DNA of 64,000 nucleotides from Cherax quadricarinatus (lineage: Eukaryota; Arthropoda; Malacostraca; Decapoda; Parastacidae). Below, one piece after another: positions 1 through 11,502 of the stretch (the first letter of the stretch is position 1; the number at the start of each line of letters is the position of its first letter). The stretch spans positions 1,644,584-1,708,583 of the forward strand of contig NC_091341.1 of NCBI RefSeq assembly GCF_038502225.1. Reading direction: 5' to 3'. The notes under the pieces were generated by a model. That model saw only the letters and a list, made by a program, of their open reading frames with translations, was not told where the DNA came from and did no database searches. The position numbers and the translations under genes were made by a program.

Positions 1-472
1 GACTAATGAACAGAGGATATGTTATTTTAGTGCCAAGAGTGTCTACAATGTTTATTCTATACCCTATTTTCAAATTAACATCTTTTTTAATTTGCGTGAA
101 ATTGGCCAAATTGTCAATTTCTGACCACCTGATTGGGTAGTTCAAATAGGTAAATGGGCGGTTTCTTGTACTCAACTGATAGAAAATGTAGAGTTCTAAA
201 GAAATAGCTATGAGTTTGGTCAACTGGAACAACAGAATTAGCCAAAAACAGGGCTCAAAGTTGGCGAAATCATAGATGTGTATTTGTCGCCGAGACCGCT
301 AACTTCATGGGAGCGGAATTCCGTGAGTTTTTGACCAAATTTCATACTTTTGGTATCATTACCATCGGGAAAAGATTCTCTATCATTTCATAAGAAAAAA
401 TAATTTTTTTTCCAAAAATTTTGAGACAGAATGACAGTTTCAGAAAGGGGCTTGCGACAGTTAAAGAGTTAA
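1..472 (+). mobile_element. piggyBac-like TTAA MITE, truncated by the window start
   Basis: This is the right-hand part of a non-autonomous element that recurs at 3254-4334, 42867-43925 and 44966-46045. It shares the stretch with a run of T/A, then a GAC...GTTTC...GCGACAGT block, and ends in AAAGAGTTAA, with the TTAA at 469-472. A TTAA target duplication and termini starting CCCTTT are typical of piggyBac. No transposase is encoded. The left end is outside the window. The element appears to have inserted into LINE sequence that starts at 473. Confidence 0.7.
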
Positions 473-567
473 ACATATCCCTGAGGTATCCTGGTAATAT
501 CTGCTGTTTTCAACCCTAATACTGCAGCTTGATTGTTTCCCACAAACACCCATACCTCTATAATCTA

Positions 568-1418
568 TCAGTTTAAAGTCCTAGACAAGTCATCAATTAC
601 CCCCTCAATCGAATAGGCTAATGCTACCACTCCAGCCCCAGAGAGATGAACCCCATCCCTTGCATACATATCACGTTTGCCATAGAAGTTGTCTCAGTTA
701 TCAATGAATGGGATTGCAAGTTCCTTGTGGTACCTGTCCAGCAAGCAATTTATACCAATTGCCCTAGACATCCATTCATTGCCCACCTCCTTTCTAGGCA
801 AGATGCTTCATATGACTGGGATCCCTCCCTTAGACCTGATTACTTTTATGGCTGACCTGTACTTATCCAGCAGCTCCTGTCTCTTGCCCTTCCCAATGTC
901 ATTACCCCCAGCACTAAGACAGATAATGGGCTTGTTCCCATTACCTGACTTAATATTATCCACCCTGCTATGTCACCAACACCAGCTCCTGGGAGGCACA
1001 CTCTCTGTCTGACCTTTCTATCTCTATTACAAAAAGCATGGTCCATATATCTTACCCAAGAATCTCCTACAATTAGAATATTCTTACCTTGATTAGCAGG
1101 GGAATCAGTGGTACCTTCAACCTCACTAACCACTGAAGTACACTCATCCTGGAGAACAAAGAATCGATTTCCTACCTTCACATCTTCTCTATTAACTCTC
1201 CTTATCTTCCTTCTTCCTGAATTGTGAACCACTTGCCACTTAAAGCGGCTGCCACTCTCACTGCTGGTGACCATTTCCTCCTTACCAGCTAAATCCATCT
1301 CACACTCACTCCCAAACCCATCTATGCGAAGCTTCAGCCTCCTATTTTCCTCCTGGAGAAGTAGAACCTCCTTCTTCAACACTTGAACCTGAGATTCTAA
1401 AACACTACAACAAGCCAT
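568..1418 (-). pseudogene. LINE ORF1 with coiled coil and SGNH-hydrolase domain, broken
   Basis: Reading on -, the start at 1418 has a strong Kozak context (GCCATGG). The first ~30 residues are a Leu/Glu/Lys-rich coiled coil (LKKEVLLLQEENRRLK). A linker follows, then an SGNH/GDSL-like esterase fold: block I is ILIVGDSWVRY near residue 113. A frameshift near 970 moves the reading to the frame holding AGGNDIGKG (block III), and the D-x-x-H end block (RDGVHLSGAGV) lies near 630. In-frame stops occur near 795 and 690, and the natural stop is at 568-570. SGNH domains in ORF1 are known from CR1-clade LINEs. The domain call is good; the clade is inferred. The 95 bases between 473 and 567 look like sequence downstream of ORF1 in the same LINE. 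Confidence 0.75.
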
Positions 1419-2138
1419 GGCACTTGGTAACAGCCCATGCTAACTCCCAGGAGCTTAGGCAGGTATGACCACACAATGACCACACAATGTGACCACTGAG
1501 TTCAGTGTCAGAGACATGCATTTCATGGGTGACTAAACTGCCAATAAAGAGTGAATGACTACCCGTTCTTTTGCATTTAATATACAAGGTGCCCCACGAA
1601 TTGGATTTCAGTCAGAGATATATACAAAGTGCCCCAAGAACTGGATTTCAGTCAGATATAGATTGAAGAAATTAGAAGACTGTGGGGTAGTATAAAAGGT
1701 ATCGTCTTGTAGAAAAAATGAACAAGATACACTGGAATGGTATATAAATCTTGGGTGAGTAGACCCTGTACAATGTATTTGAAGAGCAGTGATGTAAGGA
1801 CAGTGTTGAAAACTGAAGGCATGGACATTAGGCAGGCATATGTGAGTGTATTTAACCAACATGGAGTGGTTTACTGACTTTGAACAAAGTAATATATCTG
1901 AAAGAATTCAGAGTACACTAACTACTGTAGCTGGTTCTCTCCACATAAGAGGATTGTCATTTTCACTTTAGTCAAAATAGTAAGACCTTGATAATCAACT
2001 CTGCATTTATTTCTACACTGTACTGGATAAATTACCTTGTTAACAGGCTCTCTCTCTCATAATGATAATCATTTTTGTTATTGGATTCTTTTTTATGCAG
2101 AATTAACATACAGTATTTTCTTAATTGATTTTCCACAG
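1419..2138. other. LINE 5' flank and intronic sequence, no gene
   Basis: Bases next to 1419 probably belong to the 5' UTR of the LINE, with a short duplication of TGACCACACAATG near 1466-1490. A second local duplication (CCCCAAGAACTGGATTTCAG and a near copy) lies at about 1589-1655. The right part reads as the intron before the exon at 2139, ending in a pyrimidine-rich tract and CACAG. No coding potential is seen. Confidence 0.4.
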
Positions 2139-3155
2139 ACTGCAGTTCTTGAGGAAGTAAATCAGGTCAACAAGATTTTTGTGCACAACGTGCAAGAGCT
2201 GGTAGTGGTGAGCAATGGGTGTGTTAATCTGGCTATCTACAATGTAGCCAGGGTGACCTTCAACAGCACCATACACTGCCTACAGCAAGACCTCTCACTT
2301 AAACTGGTAAACTCAGGCACTAACCTAGTCCCTGGCTATATCAGTCATCTTGACTTGGCTGGATCCTCAGCACAGAAAGTTGTCTGTCATAATAAGCTTA
2401 AATTTCTTAATATTATAAATTCAAATGTGGGAGTGTTAGACATTCTTCAACCTTTACATAAGGTCACAGTTAAACTTGAAGATTCCAAGATTGATACCTT
2501 AACAAGCTTGAAATTGGATAGTAAATCACAATTATTGATGAGAAATGTAACCATTAATACATTAGGTAAGAACAGTATACATGTGCTGGAAGCATCTGCA
2601 AATATATGGATTAGTAATATCAAGTCCTCACTTGATCAAGCAATAACACTCGGTCCAAAATCCACCTTATCCATAAAAGATGTGTATGGTAAAGTAACAT
2701 TTGCTGGACTTAAGGATATCAATGGTAAGGTAACAGCGACTGAATCACAAAATGCTAATATTAATGAAGTATCCAATGGGCTACAAGATGTATCTAAAAT
2801 CTCTGGTTCCACTGTGCCCAAGGTAATGTCCCGGCACCGGGAGGCACTCCCACAACTTTCACCCAATGAACATTTGCCATCCTTTCACTGTAGCCACTTA
2901 TCCCACTTTATATGGATTCTTCCCACACTACTGGCTATAGCAGAGGCCCTCATCATTATTTTCAACTGCACTAACTGGTTCCCAGCACTCAAGAGCAGAT
3001 ACTATAGGCAAGGGGTGGAAGAGGGTATCCGTGGCAAGGGTATTAGCAGAGAAAGAGGGGTAAACTACTCTGATTCTACTTGCTACTTTAACAGAGAAAC
3101 CACAGCTCCATTTTACACTAATACACGACAGAGAATGAATGATAAAGATGCTTAA
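2139..3155 (+). CDS. Terminal exon of an unrecognised single-pass membrane protein
   Basis: A TTTTCTTAATTGATTTTCCACAG acceptor-type tract ends at 2138, and from 2139 the frame stays open for 338 codons to a TAA. The open frame runs back to 2037, but those residues look intronic. The first ~240 residues are rich in short alternating hydrophobic strands at roughly regular spacing (for example SQLLMRNVTINTL, ANIWISNIKSSL), which could be a beta-helix-like ectodomain; this is inference. N-glycosylation sequons are visible (FNST, NVTI). A hydrophobic segment (FIWILPTLLAIAEALIIIF, 64-82 residues from the C-terminus) would be a membrane anchor, followed by a ~63-residue basic, Tyr-rich tail. No family is recognised. 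This is one of only two regions that look like host coding sequence. The 3' UTR is entered after 98 bases by a TTAA MITE at 3254, and no AATAAA lies before it. Confidence 0.6.
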   Translation, partial: TAVLEEVNQVNKIFVHNVQELVVVSNGCVNLAIYNVARVTFNSTIHCLQQDLSLKLVNSGTNLVPGYISHLDLAGSSAQKVVCHNKLKFLNIINSNVGVLDILQPLHKVTVKLEDSKIDTLTSLKLDSKSQLLMRNVTINTLGKNSIHVLEASANIWISNIKSSLDQAITLGPKSTLSIKDVYGKVTFAGLKDINGKVTATESQNANINEVSNGLQDVSKISGSTVPKVMSRHREALPQLSPNEHLPSFHCSHLSHFIWILPTLLAIAEALIIIFNCTNWFPALKSRYYRQGVEEGIRGKGISRERGVNYSDSTCYFNRETTAPFYTNTRQRMNDKDA

Positions 3156-3253
3156 TGTTACAGTACTACAAAGAAGTATTCCACTTTCATCCTGTTTACA
3201 ACTTATCTTGCTTTTATTGCACCTCATTTTAGAAAAAATATTGCAGCTGCACA

Positions 3254-4334
3254 TTAACCCTTTGAGGGTTTTCGTCGTACTAGTACGTCTTACGCGTAGG
3301 GGTTTTTGACGTACTAGTACTCATAAATTCTAGCGGCCTCAAATCTAGTGGGAGAAAGCTGGTAGGCCTTCATATGAAAGAATGGGTCTATGTGGTCAGT
3401 GTGCACAGTCTAAAAAAAATCCTGCAGCACACAGTGCATAATGAGAAAAAAAAACTTTGACCATTTTTTTTTAATAAATCAGCGACTTTGCAGTGTATTT
3501 TCGTATGGTATTTATTGTTGTATTCTAGTTTTCTTGGTCTCATTTTATAGAATGGAAGACATATTACAGAAATTGAGATGATTTTGACTGGTTTTACAAT
3601 GAAAGGTACCTTGAAATTGAGCTCAAAGTAGCAGAAATGTTCGATTTTTACCAAACTTCAAAAGTAAACAAATCGTGCCAAGCGTGCAATACACGTCAAC
3701 TGGTGAGTCTAATATTCTTTCACAAGTGCACCAATAATATTTATACCATTTTTTACACTAATGCAGTAGTCTGCATAACAGTAAATCTTATATTTTTTGT
3801 GAAAATAAAAATTCAAAGTGGAAAGCAAAAGAATATAAGAGGGGCCTTGAGACGTGACTAATGACTAGAGGAAATGTCATTTTAGTGCCAGGAATGTCTT
3901 TCTTGTTTATTCTGGACCCTATTCGGAAATTGGCATCTTTTGAAATTTGTGTGAAATTGGCAAAATTGCTAAATTCTGACCACTGTACTGGATAGTTGAA
4001 TTTCATAAATGAGTGGTTTCTAGCACCCATTCGATAGAAAAAATGGAGTTCTAGCGAAATATTCATGTTTTTTGTCGACTAGTACAGTGAAATTGGCCGA
4101 AAATGGGGCTCAAAGTGGGCAAAATCGCCGATGCGTAAACATCGCCGAGACCGCTAACTTTGCGAGAGCATAATTCCGTAAGTTTTCTATCAAATTTCAA
4201 ACTTTTGGTGTCTTTATGATCGGGAAAAGATTCTCTATCTTTTCATAAGAGAAAATAATTTTTTTTTTTTTTTTAAATTTGGCCGACCCTGAGAACGAGT
4301 TTCGGAGAGGGCCTGTCGACCCTCAAAGGGTTAA
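3254..4334 (+). mobile_element. piggyBac-like TTAA MITE, complete
   Basis: Flanked by TTAA at 3254-3257 and 4331-4334. The terminal inverted repeat is CCCTTTGAGGGT on the left and its exact complement on the right. Just inside the left end are two copies of a TACTAGTAC palindrome (about 3278 and 3313) separated by CTTACGCGTAGG. There is no transposase; open frames inside are short and unconserved. It sits in the probable 3' UTR of the 2139 exon. Confidence 0.85.
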
Positions 4335-4511
4335 TTACTTTTGGAGTATTTTTTATTTTAAATGGAGTGTGTATATTCATAAGCTATCGTTCTTTCTGGA
4401 GAAATTGAAAATTAGGCATAAATCACTTTAATATGGAAGATTTTAGTAATTTAATTACTTTCTATTCAATATTAGTTTTAATATCATGTTAATGATACAG
4501 CCATTACCTGC

Positions 4512-6314
4512 TTAGCCCTTTCACAGTCATAATCCTTGAAATTAAAAATCCTGACAATGTTGCAATTTTTCAGAAAGTAAAATAGTTTTTCTTCTGAAAT
4601 AGTAGAAAATCTTTTTCAGAAGGTAATGACACTAAAAATGCAGAATTTAAGGGAAAACTTACGGAATTACACAGTGGGTAAAGATGGCAGGCCAGGCACA
4701 AGTGCAAGAAACTCTCCCTTCAATTATAAGAACTATTTTATAAAGTGCAGAGAAGTGGGTAATTGGCCAATTTTACATAAAATTTAACAAATTCAAATTT
4801 AAAAACAATCCAAAAATCATACTGAAGGCATTCTAACCTGTAAAGCAACCTACCATATCTTCTCTCCTATATTTATGAATCTATCATCACACAAAAAATC
4901 AAAGATTTATCCTATTTCTCAGATAATAAAACATAACCCAGAATGATTGGTCATAGTTTAAGAAATCTCAAAAACTGAAGCAAACCTAGTAAAAACCCAT
5001 AAAACAGACTTGAGAGGCCCTACCCTTCCTAAGGAAAATCACCAAAAAATTTTAATATTTCCACTACTTTGAGCCATATTTCAAGCTACATCCAGTCCTG
5101 AAACAAACCAAAAATCATTTCTATTTCACTAGTGTCTTCCATTCTATCAAATAATACCAAACATCAGAGGTTTGCTTTTACTCATTATGCACCATGTGGT
5201 GCAGGAAATCAGCAGTACCTTAATTGAAAATTGTTATTCTCCTTAAATCTTGAGAAGGAAGATAGTTTGGGAGGAAGGGGGGATGTAAGATGCTGTGAGA
5301 GAGTAGTGCCCCAAAGAGGCTTGTAACATGTTATGTAAGCATACATGTTTGCCACACCTAAAATTCGTACAACCTTATTTGTATGATTAATTTAACTACA
5401 TGTATATGTATAGTCTTTTATTAACAGACTCCTACTCTATCTCTCTTATTAGTACTTAAGTTAGACTACATACTAAGTGACCTAGCATTACATTAACTTA
5501 GCTACAAGATTATACATTACAGCACAGTGCCACAACCAAGGGCAGCTCACAGCCTACCCACACCACTCTTGACCAATCACAAAAAAATCTGTGTATGGTG
5601 GAGGCGACTGAACCTCGACTCGTAACACTGGGTTTATCACAGAACAAGCCTAGCTTAAGAGAGGGCAACTTACCCTTTCACTTGTTATACCACTAGGCTT
5701 GTACAGTAAGGAACACTAGCCTTCACTTGTCACATTACAAACGTGGAGGCACACACATGTACAAATACAGAAAAGATGATTATCCTGTCTCGCTAGTCTG
5801 GGTGTAAAAAGTGACTCATATGTATATCACTGTGTTTCTAATGAGATTTAATAGCCGACACACATCAGGCAGTAAGTACTCACTGCCAGTACTATTAAAT
5901 GTGCATTTATAGTTATGTTAATGAGTAACTGCCTACATGGAAGGTCCATTCACTGAAACTTCAGAATACCAGATATATGACCACACCTGGGCATACAAAT
6001 TGCCCTGTCTAGACAGAGTTAAGGAATCCTATGTTATCCAGGGATGGGAAGACAGGTTCTTGGATTGGATTCCATTAATGATCTGAGTGGATAATTAACT
6101 GATCAGTCATACACACACACACCACCATTCTAGAAATGTCAGGCATGATTTTTTTATACTGTGCACACTCACTGCACAGACCCATTCTTTCATGTCTAGG
6201 CCAAAATTTACTGCTCACAGCATATTTGAGGATGCTGTGCTTAAAATGTAAAACTACATGAGTGACACTGGCTTCAATAACATAGATCTATGAGAGCAAC
6301 AGTGAAAAAGTTAA
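4512..6314 (+). mobile_element. Degenerate piggyBac-like MITE with ~0.95 kb insert
   Basis: The left end is TTAG followed by CCCTTTCACAGTC; the right end is CAACAGTGAAAAAGTTAA. Body sequence matches the element at 43945-44969 (for example the ATTATGCACC..GTG..GCAGG block and the TGTGCACACTCACTGCACAGACCC block). Relative to that copy, about 945 extra bases lie between roughly 5203 and 6148. That insert has no ORF and its identity is unknown. Confidence 0.65.
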
Positions 6315-6603
6315 TGGCAAATGTATGCCACAGAAATGTGTTAAACAAAATTTCTTTTCTTATTATGTAACATAAAAATATATTCTTTAAAATAAGCCAA
6401 ATGCTGTATGTTTGTACTAAGAAAAAATCAATAATTCCCTAAAAAACTAGAAACATCCACCAATTCAGATACATGTGAACTGATGCTTCAATGTATGTTT
6501 AGTGACCCACAAGAGGGGGACTGTTTAATTATCATGTTACTGTGGCTAGAAGACAGACACAGAAACACAGACACACAATTAAATAGGTGACCACACGTGC
6601 ACA

Positions 6604-6629
6604 TGCACACACACACACACACACACACA
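6604..6629. repeat. (CA)n microsatellite at a LINE 5' junction
   Basis: A short CA run directly precedes the 5'-truncated CR1-like LINE copy that starts at about 6630. The 285 bases before it (6315-6600) show no feature. Confidence 0.8.
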
Positions 6630-9535
6630 TGTGGGGGGTCCCGAAACATGGAGAGCCAAGATGATGGATGTGGTACTGGAAAACCTCATGCACCAACATG
6701 TTAGGGACACTATCAGAGAGAGAGGGGAGGATGAACCAGCAAGACTGGACCTTGTGTTCACCCTGAATAGCTCAGACATTAAGGATATCACATATGAAAG
6801 GCCCCTTGGAGCTAGTGACCACATGGTTCTGAGCTTTGAATACATTGTAGAGCTACAAGTGGAGAGGGGACTACACAGGTATGAGGACCTCCCTGCAGGA
6901 GGTTCAGTGGGAAAGAGAGTTGGTAGGAAAGTCAGTAAACAAAATGATGGACTATGTAACAACAAAATACAGGGAGGCAGAAGAAAGGTTTGTTCCCAAG
7001 GGTAACAAATAATGGGAAGACCAGAATGAGCCCTTGGTTTACCCGAAGGTGTAGGGAGACAATAATTAAGTGCGCTAAAGAATGGAAAAAGTACAGAAGG
7101 CAAAGGACCCAGGAAAATAAAGAGATTAGTCGACGAGCCAGAAACAAGTATGCACAGATAAGGAGGGAGGCCCAGCGGAAGTACAAAAACGACATAGCAT
7201 CTAAAGTCAAGTCTGACCTGAAACTGCTTAATAGTCACATCAGGAGGAAGACAACAGTCAAGGACCAAGTAATCAGGCTGAGGAAAGAAGGTGGGGAGCT
7301 CACAAGAAACAACCAAGGAGTATGTGAGGAGCTCAACAAGAGATTTAAGGAAGTATTTACAGTGGAGGCAGAAGGAACACTGGGAAGACAAAACAGAGGG
7401 GGTACACCAACAAGGAATATACCAACAAGTGTTGGATGAAATACACACAACCGAGGAGGCGGTGAAGAAGCTAAGTGATCTTGATACCTCAAAGGTGGTG
7501 GGACTGGACAACATATCTCTGTGGGTCCTTAGAGAAGGAGCAGAGACGCTGTGTGTGCCACTAACCACAATCTTCAACACATCCCTTGAAACCGGGCAAC
7601 TATCTGAGGTATGGAAGATGGCAAATGTAGTACCCATCTTTAAGAAAGGAGACAGAAATGAGGCACTAAACTATAGACCAGTGTCACTGACGTGTATAGT
7701 ATGCAAAGTCATGGAGAAGATTATCAGGAGGAGAGCGGTGGAGCACCTGGAATGGAGCAAGGTTATAAATGACAGCCAGCACAGATTTATGGAAGGCAAA
7801 TCCTGTGTCACAAACCTACTGGAGTTTTATGACATGGTAACTGAAGTAAGGCATGAGAGTGATTGGTCGGTTGATTGCATTTTCTTGGACTGTAAGAAGG
7901 CCTTCGACACAGTTCCTCACAAGAGATTAGTGCAGAAGCTAGGGGATCAGGCATCTATGATAGGAAGGGCACTGCAATGAATCAGAGAATACCTGACAGG
8001 GAGGCAACAGCGAGTCATGGTACGTGATGAGGTATCAGAGTGGGAGAATGTGACTAGCAGGGTCCCACAGGGGTCAGTCCTGGGACCAGTGCTTTTCTTG
8101 GTATATGTGAATGACATGATGGAAGGGATAGACTCATAAGTGTCCCTGTTTGCAGATGATGTGAAGTTAATAAGGAGAATTAAATCAGATGCAGATGAGA
8201 CAGGTCTACAAAGAGACATGGACAGGCTGGACACATGGTCCAGCAACTGGCTCCCAGAATTTAACCCCGCCAAATGCAAAGTCATGAAGATTGGGGAAGG
8301 GCAAAGAAAACCGCAGACAGAGTATAGGCTAGGTGGCCAAAGACCGCAAACCTCACTGAAGGAGAAAGATCTGGGGGTGAGTATAATACCGAGCATGTCT
8401 CTGGAAGCACACATTAACCAGATAATTGCTGCGGCATATGGGTGCCTGGCAAGCCTGAGAATAGCATTCCGATACCTCAGTAAGAAATCATTCAAGACTC
8501 TGTACACTGTCTACGTCAGGCCCATACTGGAGTATGCAGCACCAGTTTGGAACCCACACCTGGTCAAGCATGTCAGGAAATTAGATAAAGTGCAAAGGTT
8601 TGCAACAAGGCTAGTTCCAGAGCTAAGGGGAATGTCCTATGAAGAAAGGTTCAGGAAAATCGGTCTGACGACATAGGAGAACAGGAGGGTCAGGGGAGAC
8701 ATGACAACGACATACAAAATACTTCATGGAATAGATAAGGTTGACAGAGACAGGATGTTCCAGAGATGGGACACAGAATCAAGGGGTCACAACTGAAAGT
8801 TGAAGACTCAAATGAGTCAAAGAGATGTTAAGAAGTATTTCAAAGGACCTAAAATCTTGAACACCCTACCTGAAAACTCTAGAACTGCAGACACATTCAT
8901 CACTTTCAAAACTACAGTTAGAAAACATCTTATCTCCCTGATCCACCCCGACAACTAACTACATGATAACCACCTGGTGGTTCAAAATTACACTCACTCA
9001 CCCACTGACTATAAACCCAGAAATACTAATCTTAATCTTAAAATAATAAATCCTAACTAGTCATAAGTTTGCCTATGATACTCAAATATAGACACCTTGT
9101 ATTGTGCCAAAACAAAAGCATTCACATTGCTAAACTCTCAAATTATGATGAGTCACTTAGCCTTAAGACCATAATCTGTAAGGATTTAATGTTAAGAATT
9201 AATCTAAGTCTGCTCGAAATGCCTAGCCATGCTAGGTGTCCTAGTGGCCCCCTCTGTAATTAGTATTTTGTAACATGTAAACCACAAAATACCCAAAACC
9301 TGTAAACCCCACATTGTAACCCTTATAGAGAATAAACTTGAATTGAATAGAGTTGTCAGGAAGTGGAATAGCCTGACAAGCGATGTAGTGGAGGCAGGAA
9401 CCATACATAGTTTTAAGACAAGGTATGATAAAGCTCATGGAGCAGGAAGAGGGAGGACCCAGTAGCAGTGAAGAGGCAGGGCCAGGAGCTGAGTCTCGAC
9501 CCCTGCAACCACAATTAGGTGAGTACAAACACACA
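6630..9535 (+). pseudogene. CR1-like LINE ORF2, 5'-truncated and frameshifted (copy A)
   Basis: The copy starts inside the endonuclease: RLDLVFTL and GASDHMVLSFEY (the C-terminal SDH motif) are encoded near 6750-6850. The reverse transcriptase follows in shifted frames, with SCVTNLLEFYDMVTEV, FLDCKKAFDTVPHKRL and VSLFADDVKL (catalytic box near 8150), then the C-terminal region up to about 8820. Stops or frame changes occur near 7005, 7440, 7978, 8138 and 8676. A 507 bp piece of another LINE interrupts it at 8842-9348. The 3' end resumes at 9349 and finishes in TTAGGTGAGTACAAACACACAC near 9530. The enzyme would nick target DNA and reverse-transcribe the LINE RNA; this copy cannot. Confidence 0.85.
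8842..9348 (+). mobile_element. Jockey-like LINE 3' end nested in CR1-like LINE
   Basis: The sequence encodes the last residues of the ORF2 C-terminus (ENSRTADTFITFKTT) and then a 3' UTR containing GCCTAGCCATGCTAGG. The same family is present at 58313-60901 on -. It ends in GAATAAACTTGAATTGAAT, a polyadenylation-type signal followed by a short TTGAAT-type tail. Host CR1 sequence is directly resumed on the right (AGAGTTGTCAGGAAGTGG), and about nine bases of the host are missing. Confidence 0.75.
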
Positions 9536-9904
9536 CGCAGGGAAATTGGCCTGATACTGGAGGACAGGAGGGTTAGAGGAGACATAATAACGACATATAA
9601 ACTATTGCGAGGAATTGACAAGGTGGACAGAGACAGGATGTTCCAGAGATGGGACACAGAAACAAGGGGCCATAATTGGAAGTTGAAGACTCAGATGATT
9701 CAAAGAGATGTTAAGAAGTATTTCTTTAGTCACAGAGTTGTCAGGAAGTAGAATAGTCTGGCAAGCGATGTAGTGGAGGCAGGAACCATACATAGTTTTA
9801 CGACAAGGTTTGATAAAGCTCATGGAGCAGGGAGAGGACCCAGTGAAGAGGCAGGGCTGCCAGGAGCTATGACTCGACCCCTGCAACCACAAATAGGTGA
9901 TTAC
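9536..9904 (+). pseudogene. CR1-like LINE 3' fragment (copy B)
   Basis: A 5'-truncated fragment beginning at the ILEDRRVRGDIITTYK part of the ORF2 C-terminus, running through the KYFFSHRVVRK segment and the 3' UTR (CGACCCCTGCAACCACAAAT) to GGTGATTACACAC. It abuts the short CA tail of copy A on the left and a long CA tract on the right. It has an in-frame stop at 9751. Confidence 0.8.
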
Positions 9905-9969
9905 ACACATATTGCACACACACACATGCATGCACACACACATACACACACACATGCACACACATGCAT

Positions 9970-10007
<38 letters not shown>
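9905..10007. repeat. (CA)n microsatellite between LINE copies
   Basis: An impure CA/CATG tract follows the 3' end of copy B and directly precedes the truncated 5' end of copy C. Confidence 0.85.
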
Positions 10008-10009
<2 letters not shown>

Positions 10010-11303
10010 AAAGGAATGATCTCATCAACAGCAGCCAGCATGGTTTCAGGGACGGGAAATCCTGTGTCACAAACCTACTGGAGTTCTATGACATGGTGAC
10101 AGCAGTAAGACAAGAGAGAGAGGGGTGGGTGGATTGCATTTTCTTGGACTGCAAGAAGGCGTTTGACACAGTTCCACACAAGAGATTGGTGCAAAAACTG
10201 GAGGACCAAGCAGGGATAACAGGGAAGGCACTACAATGGATCAGGGAATACTTGTCAGGAAGACAGCAGCGAGTCATGGTACGTGGCGAGGTGTCAGAGT
10301 GGGCACCTGTGACCAGCGGGGTCCCGCAGGGGTCAGTCCTAGGACCAGTGCTGTTTCTGGTATTTGTGAACGACATGACGGAAGGAATAGACTCTGAGGT
10401 GTCCCTGTTTGCAGATGACGTGAAGTTGATGAGAAGAATACACTCGATCGAAGACCAGGCAGAACTACAAAGGGATCTGGACAGGCTGCAGAACTGGTCC
10501 AGCAATTGGCTCCTGGAGTTCAATCCCACCAAGTGCAAAGTCATGAAGATTGGGGAAGGGCAAAGAAGGCCGCAGACGGAGTACAGTCTAGGGGGTCAGA
10601 GACTACAAACCTCACTCAAGGAAAAAGATCTTGGGGTGAGTATAACACCAGGCACATCTCCTGAAGCGCACATCAACCAAATAACTGCTGCAGCATATGG
10701 GCGCCTAGCAAACCTCAGAACAGCATTCCGACATCTTAATAAGGAATCGTTCAGGACCCTGTACACCGTATACGTTAGGCCCATATTGGAGTATGCGGCA
10801 CCAGTTTGGAACCCACACCTAGCCAAGCACGTAAAGAAACTAGAGAAAGTGCAAAGGTTTGCAACAAGACTAGTCCCAGAGCTAAGAGGTATGTCCTACG
10901 AGGAGAGGTTAAGGGAAATCAACCTGACGACACTGGAGGACAGGAGAGATAGGGGGGACATGATAACGACATACAAAATACTGAGAGGAATTGACAAGGT
11001 GGACAAAAACAGGATGTTCCAGAGATTGGACACAGTAACAAGGGGACACAGTTGGAAGCTAAAGACACAGATGAATCACAGGGATGTTAGGAAGTATTTC
11101 TTCAGCCACAGAGTAGTCAGTAAGTGGAATAGTTTGGGAAGCGATGTAGTGGAGGCAGGATCCATACATAGCTTTAAGCAGAGGTACGATAAAGCTCACG
11201 GCTCAGGGAGAGTGACCTAGTAGCGATCAGTGAAGAGGCGGGGCCAGGAGCTCGGACTCGACCCCCGCAACCTCAACTAGGTGAGTACAACTAGGTGAGT
11301 ACA
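10008..11303 (+). pseudogene. CR1-like LINE ORF2, 5'-truncated (copy C)
   Basis: The frame is open from 10008 to the TAG at 11218-11220 (about 404 codons). It begins in the RT fingers (LERNDLINSSQHGF) and contains SCVTNLLEFYDM, FLDCKKAFDTVPHKR, GVPQGSVLGPVLFLVFVND, VSLFADDVKL and the C-terminal region ending SGRVT. Endonuclease and N-terminal RT are absent, so it is a dead 5' truncation despite the clean frame. The 3' UTR ends with two tandem copies of AACTAGGTGAGTAC (11275-11302), then a CA tail. Confidence 0.88.
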
Positions 11304-11368
<65 letters not shown>

Positions 11369-11440
11369 TCACTCACTCACTCACTCACTCTCACTCTCAC
11401 TCTCACTCTCTCTCTCACTCTCACTCTCACTCTCTCACTC

Positions 11441-11498
<58 letters not shown>
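11304..11498. repeat. (AC)n-(ACTC)n-(TC)n compound microsatellite
   Basis: About 60 bases of AC, then ACTC/TCTCAC variants, then a pure TC tract of ~50 bases ending in TTGCAG at 11497-11502. It joins the tail of copy C to the 5' end of the longest CR1-like copy. Confidence 0.9.
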
Positions 11499-11499
<1 letters not shown>

Positions 11500-11502
11500 C
11501 AG

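Noticed and set aside
2636..2866. A - strand ORF across the membrane-protein exon
   Set aside because: It is antisense to a better-supported exon with an acceptor site, and has no features of its own.
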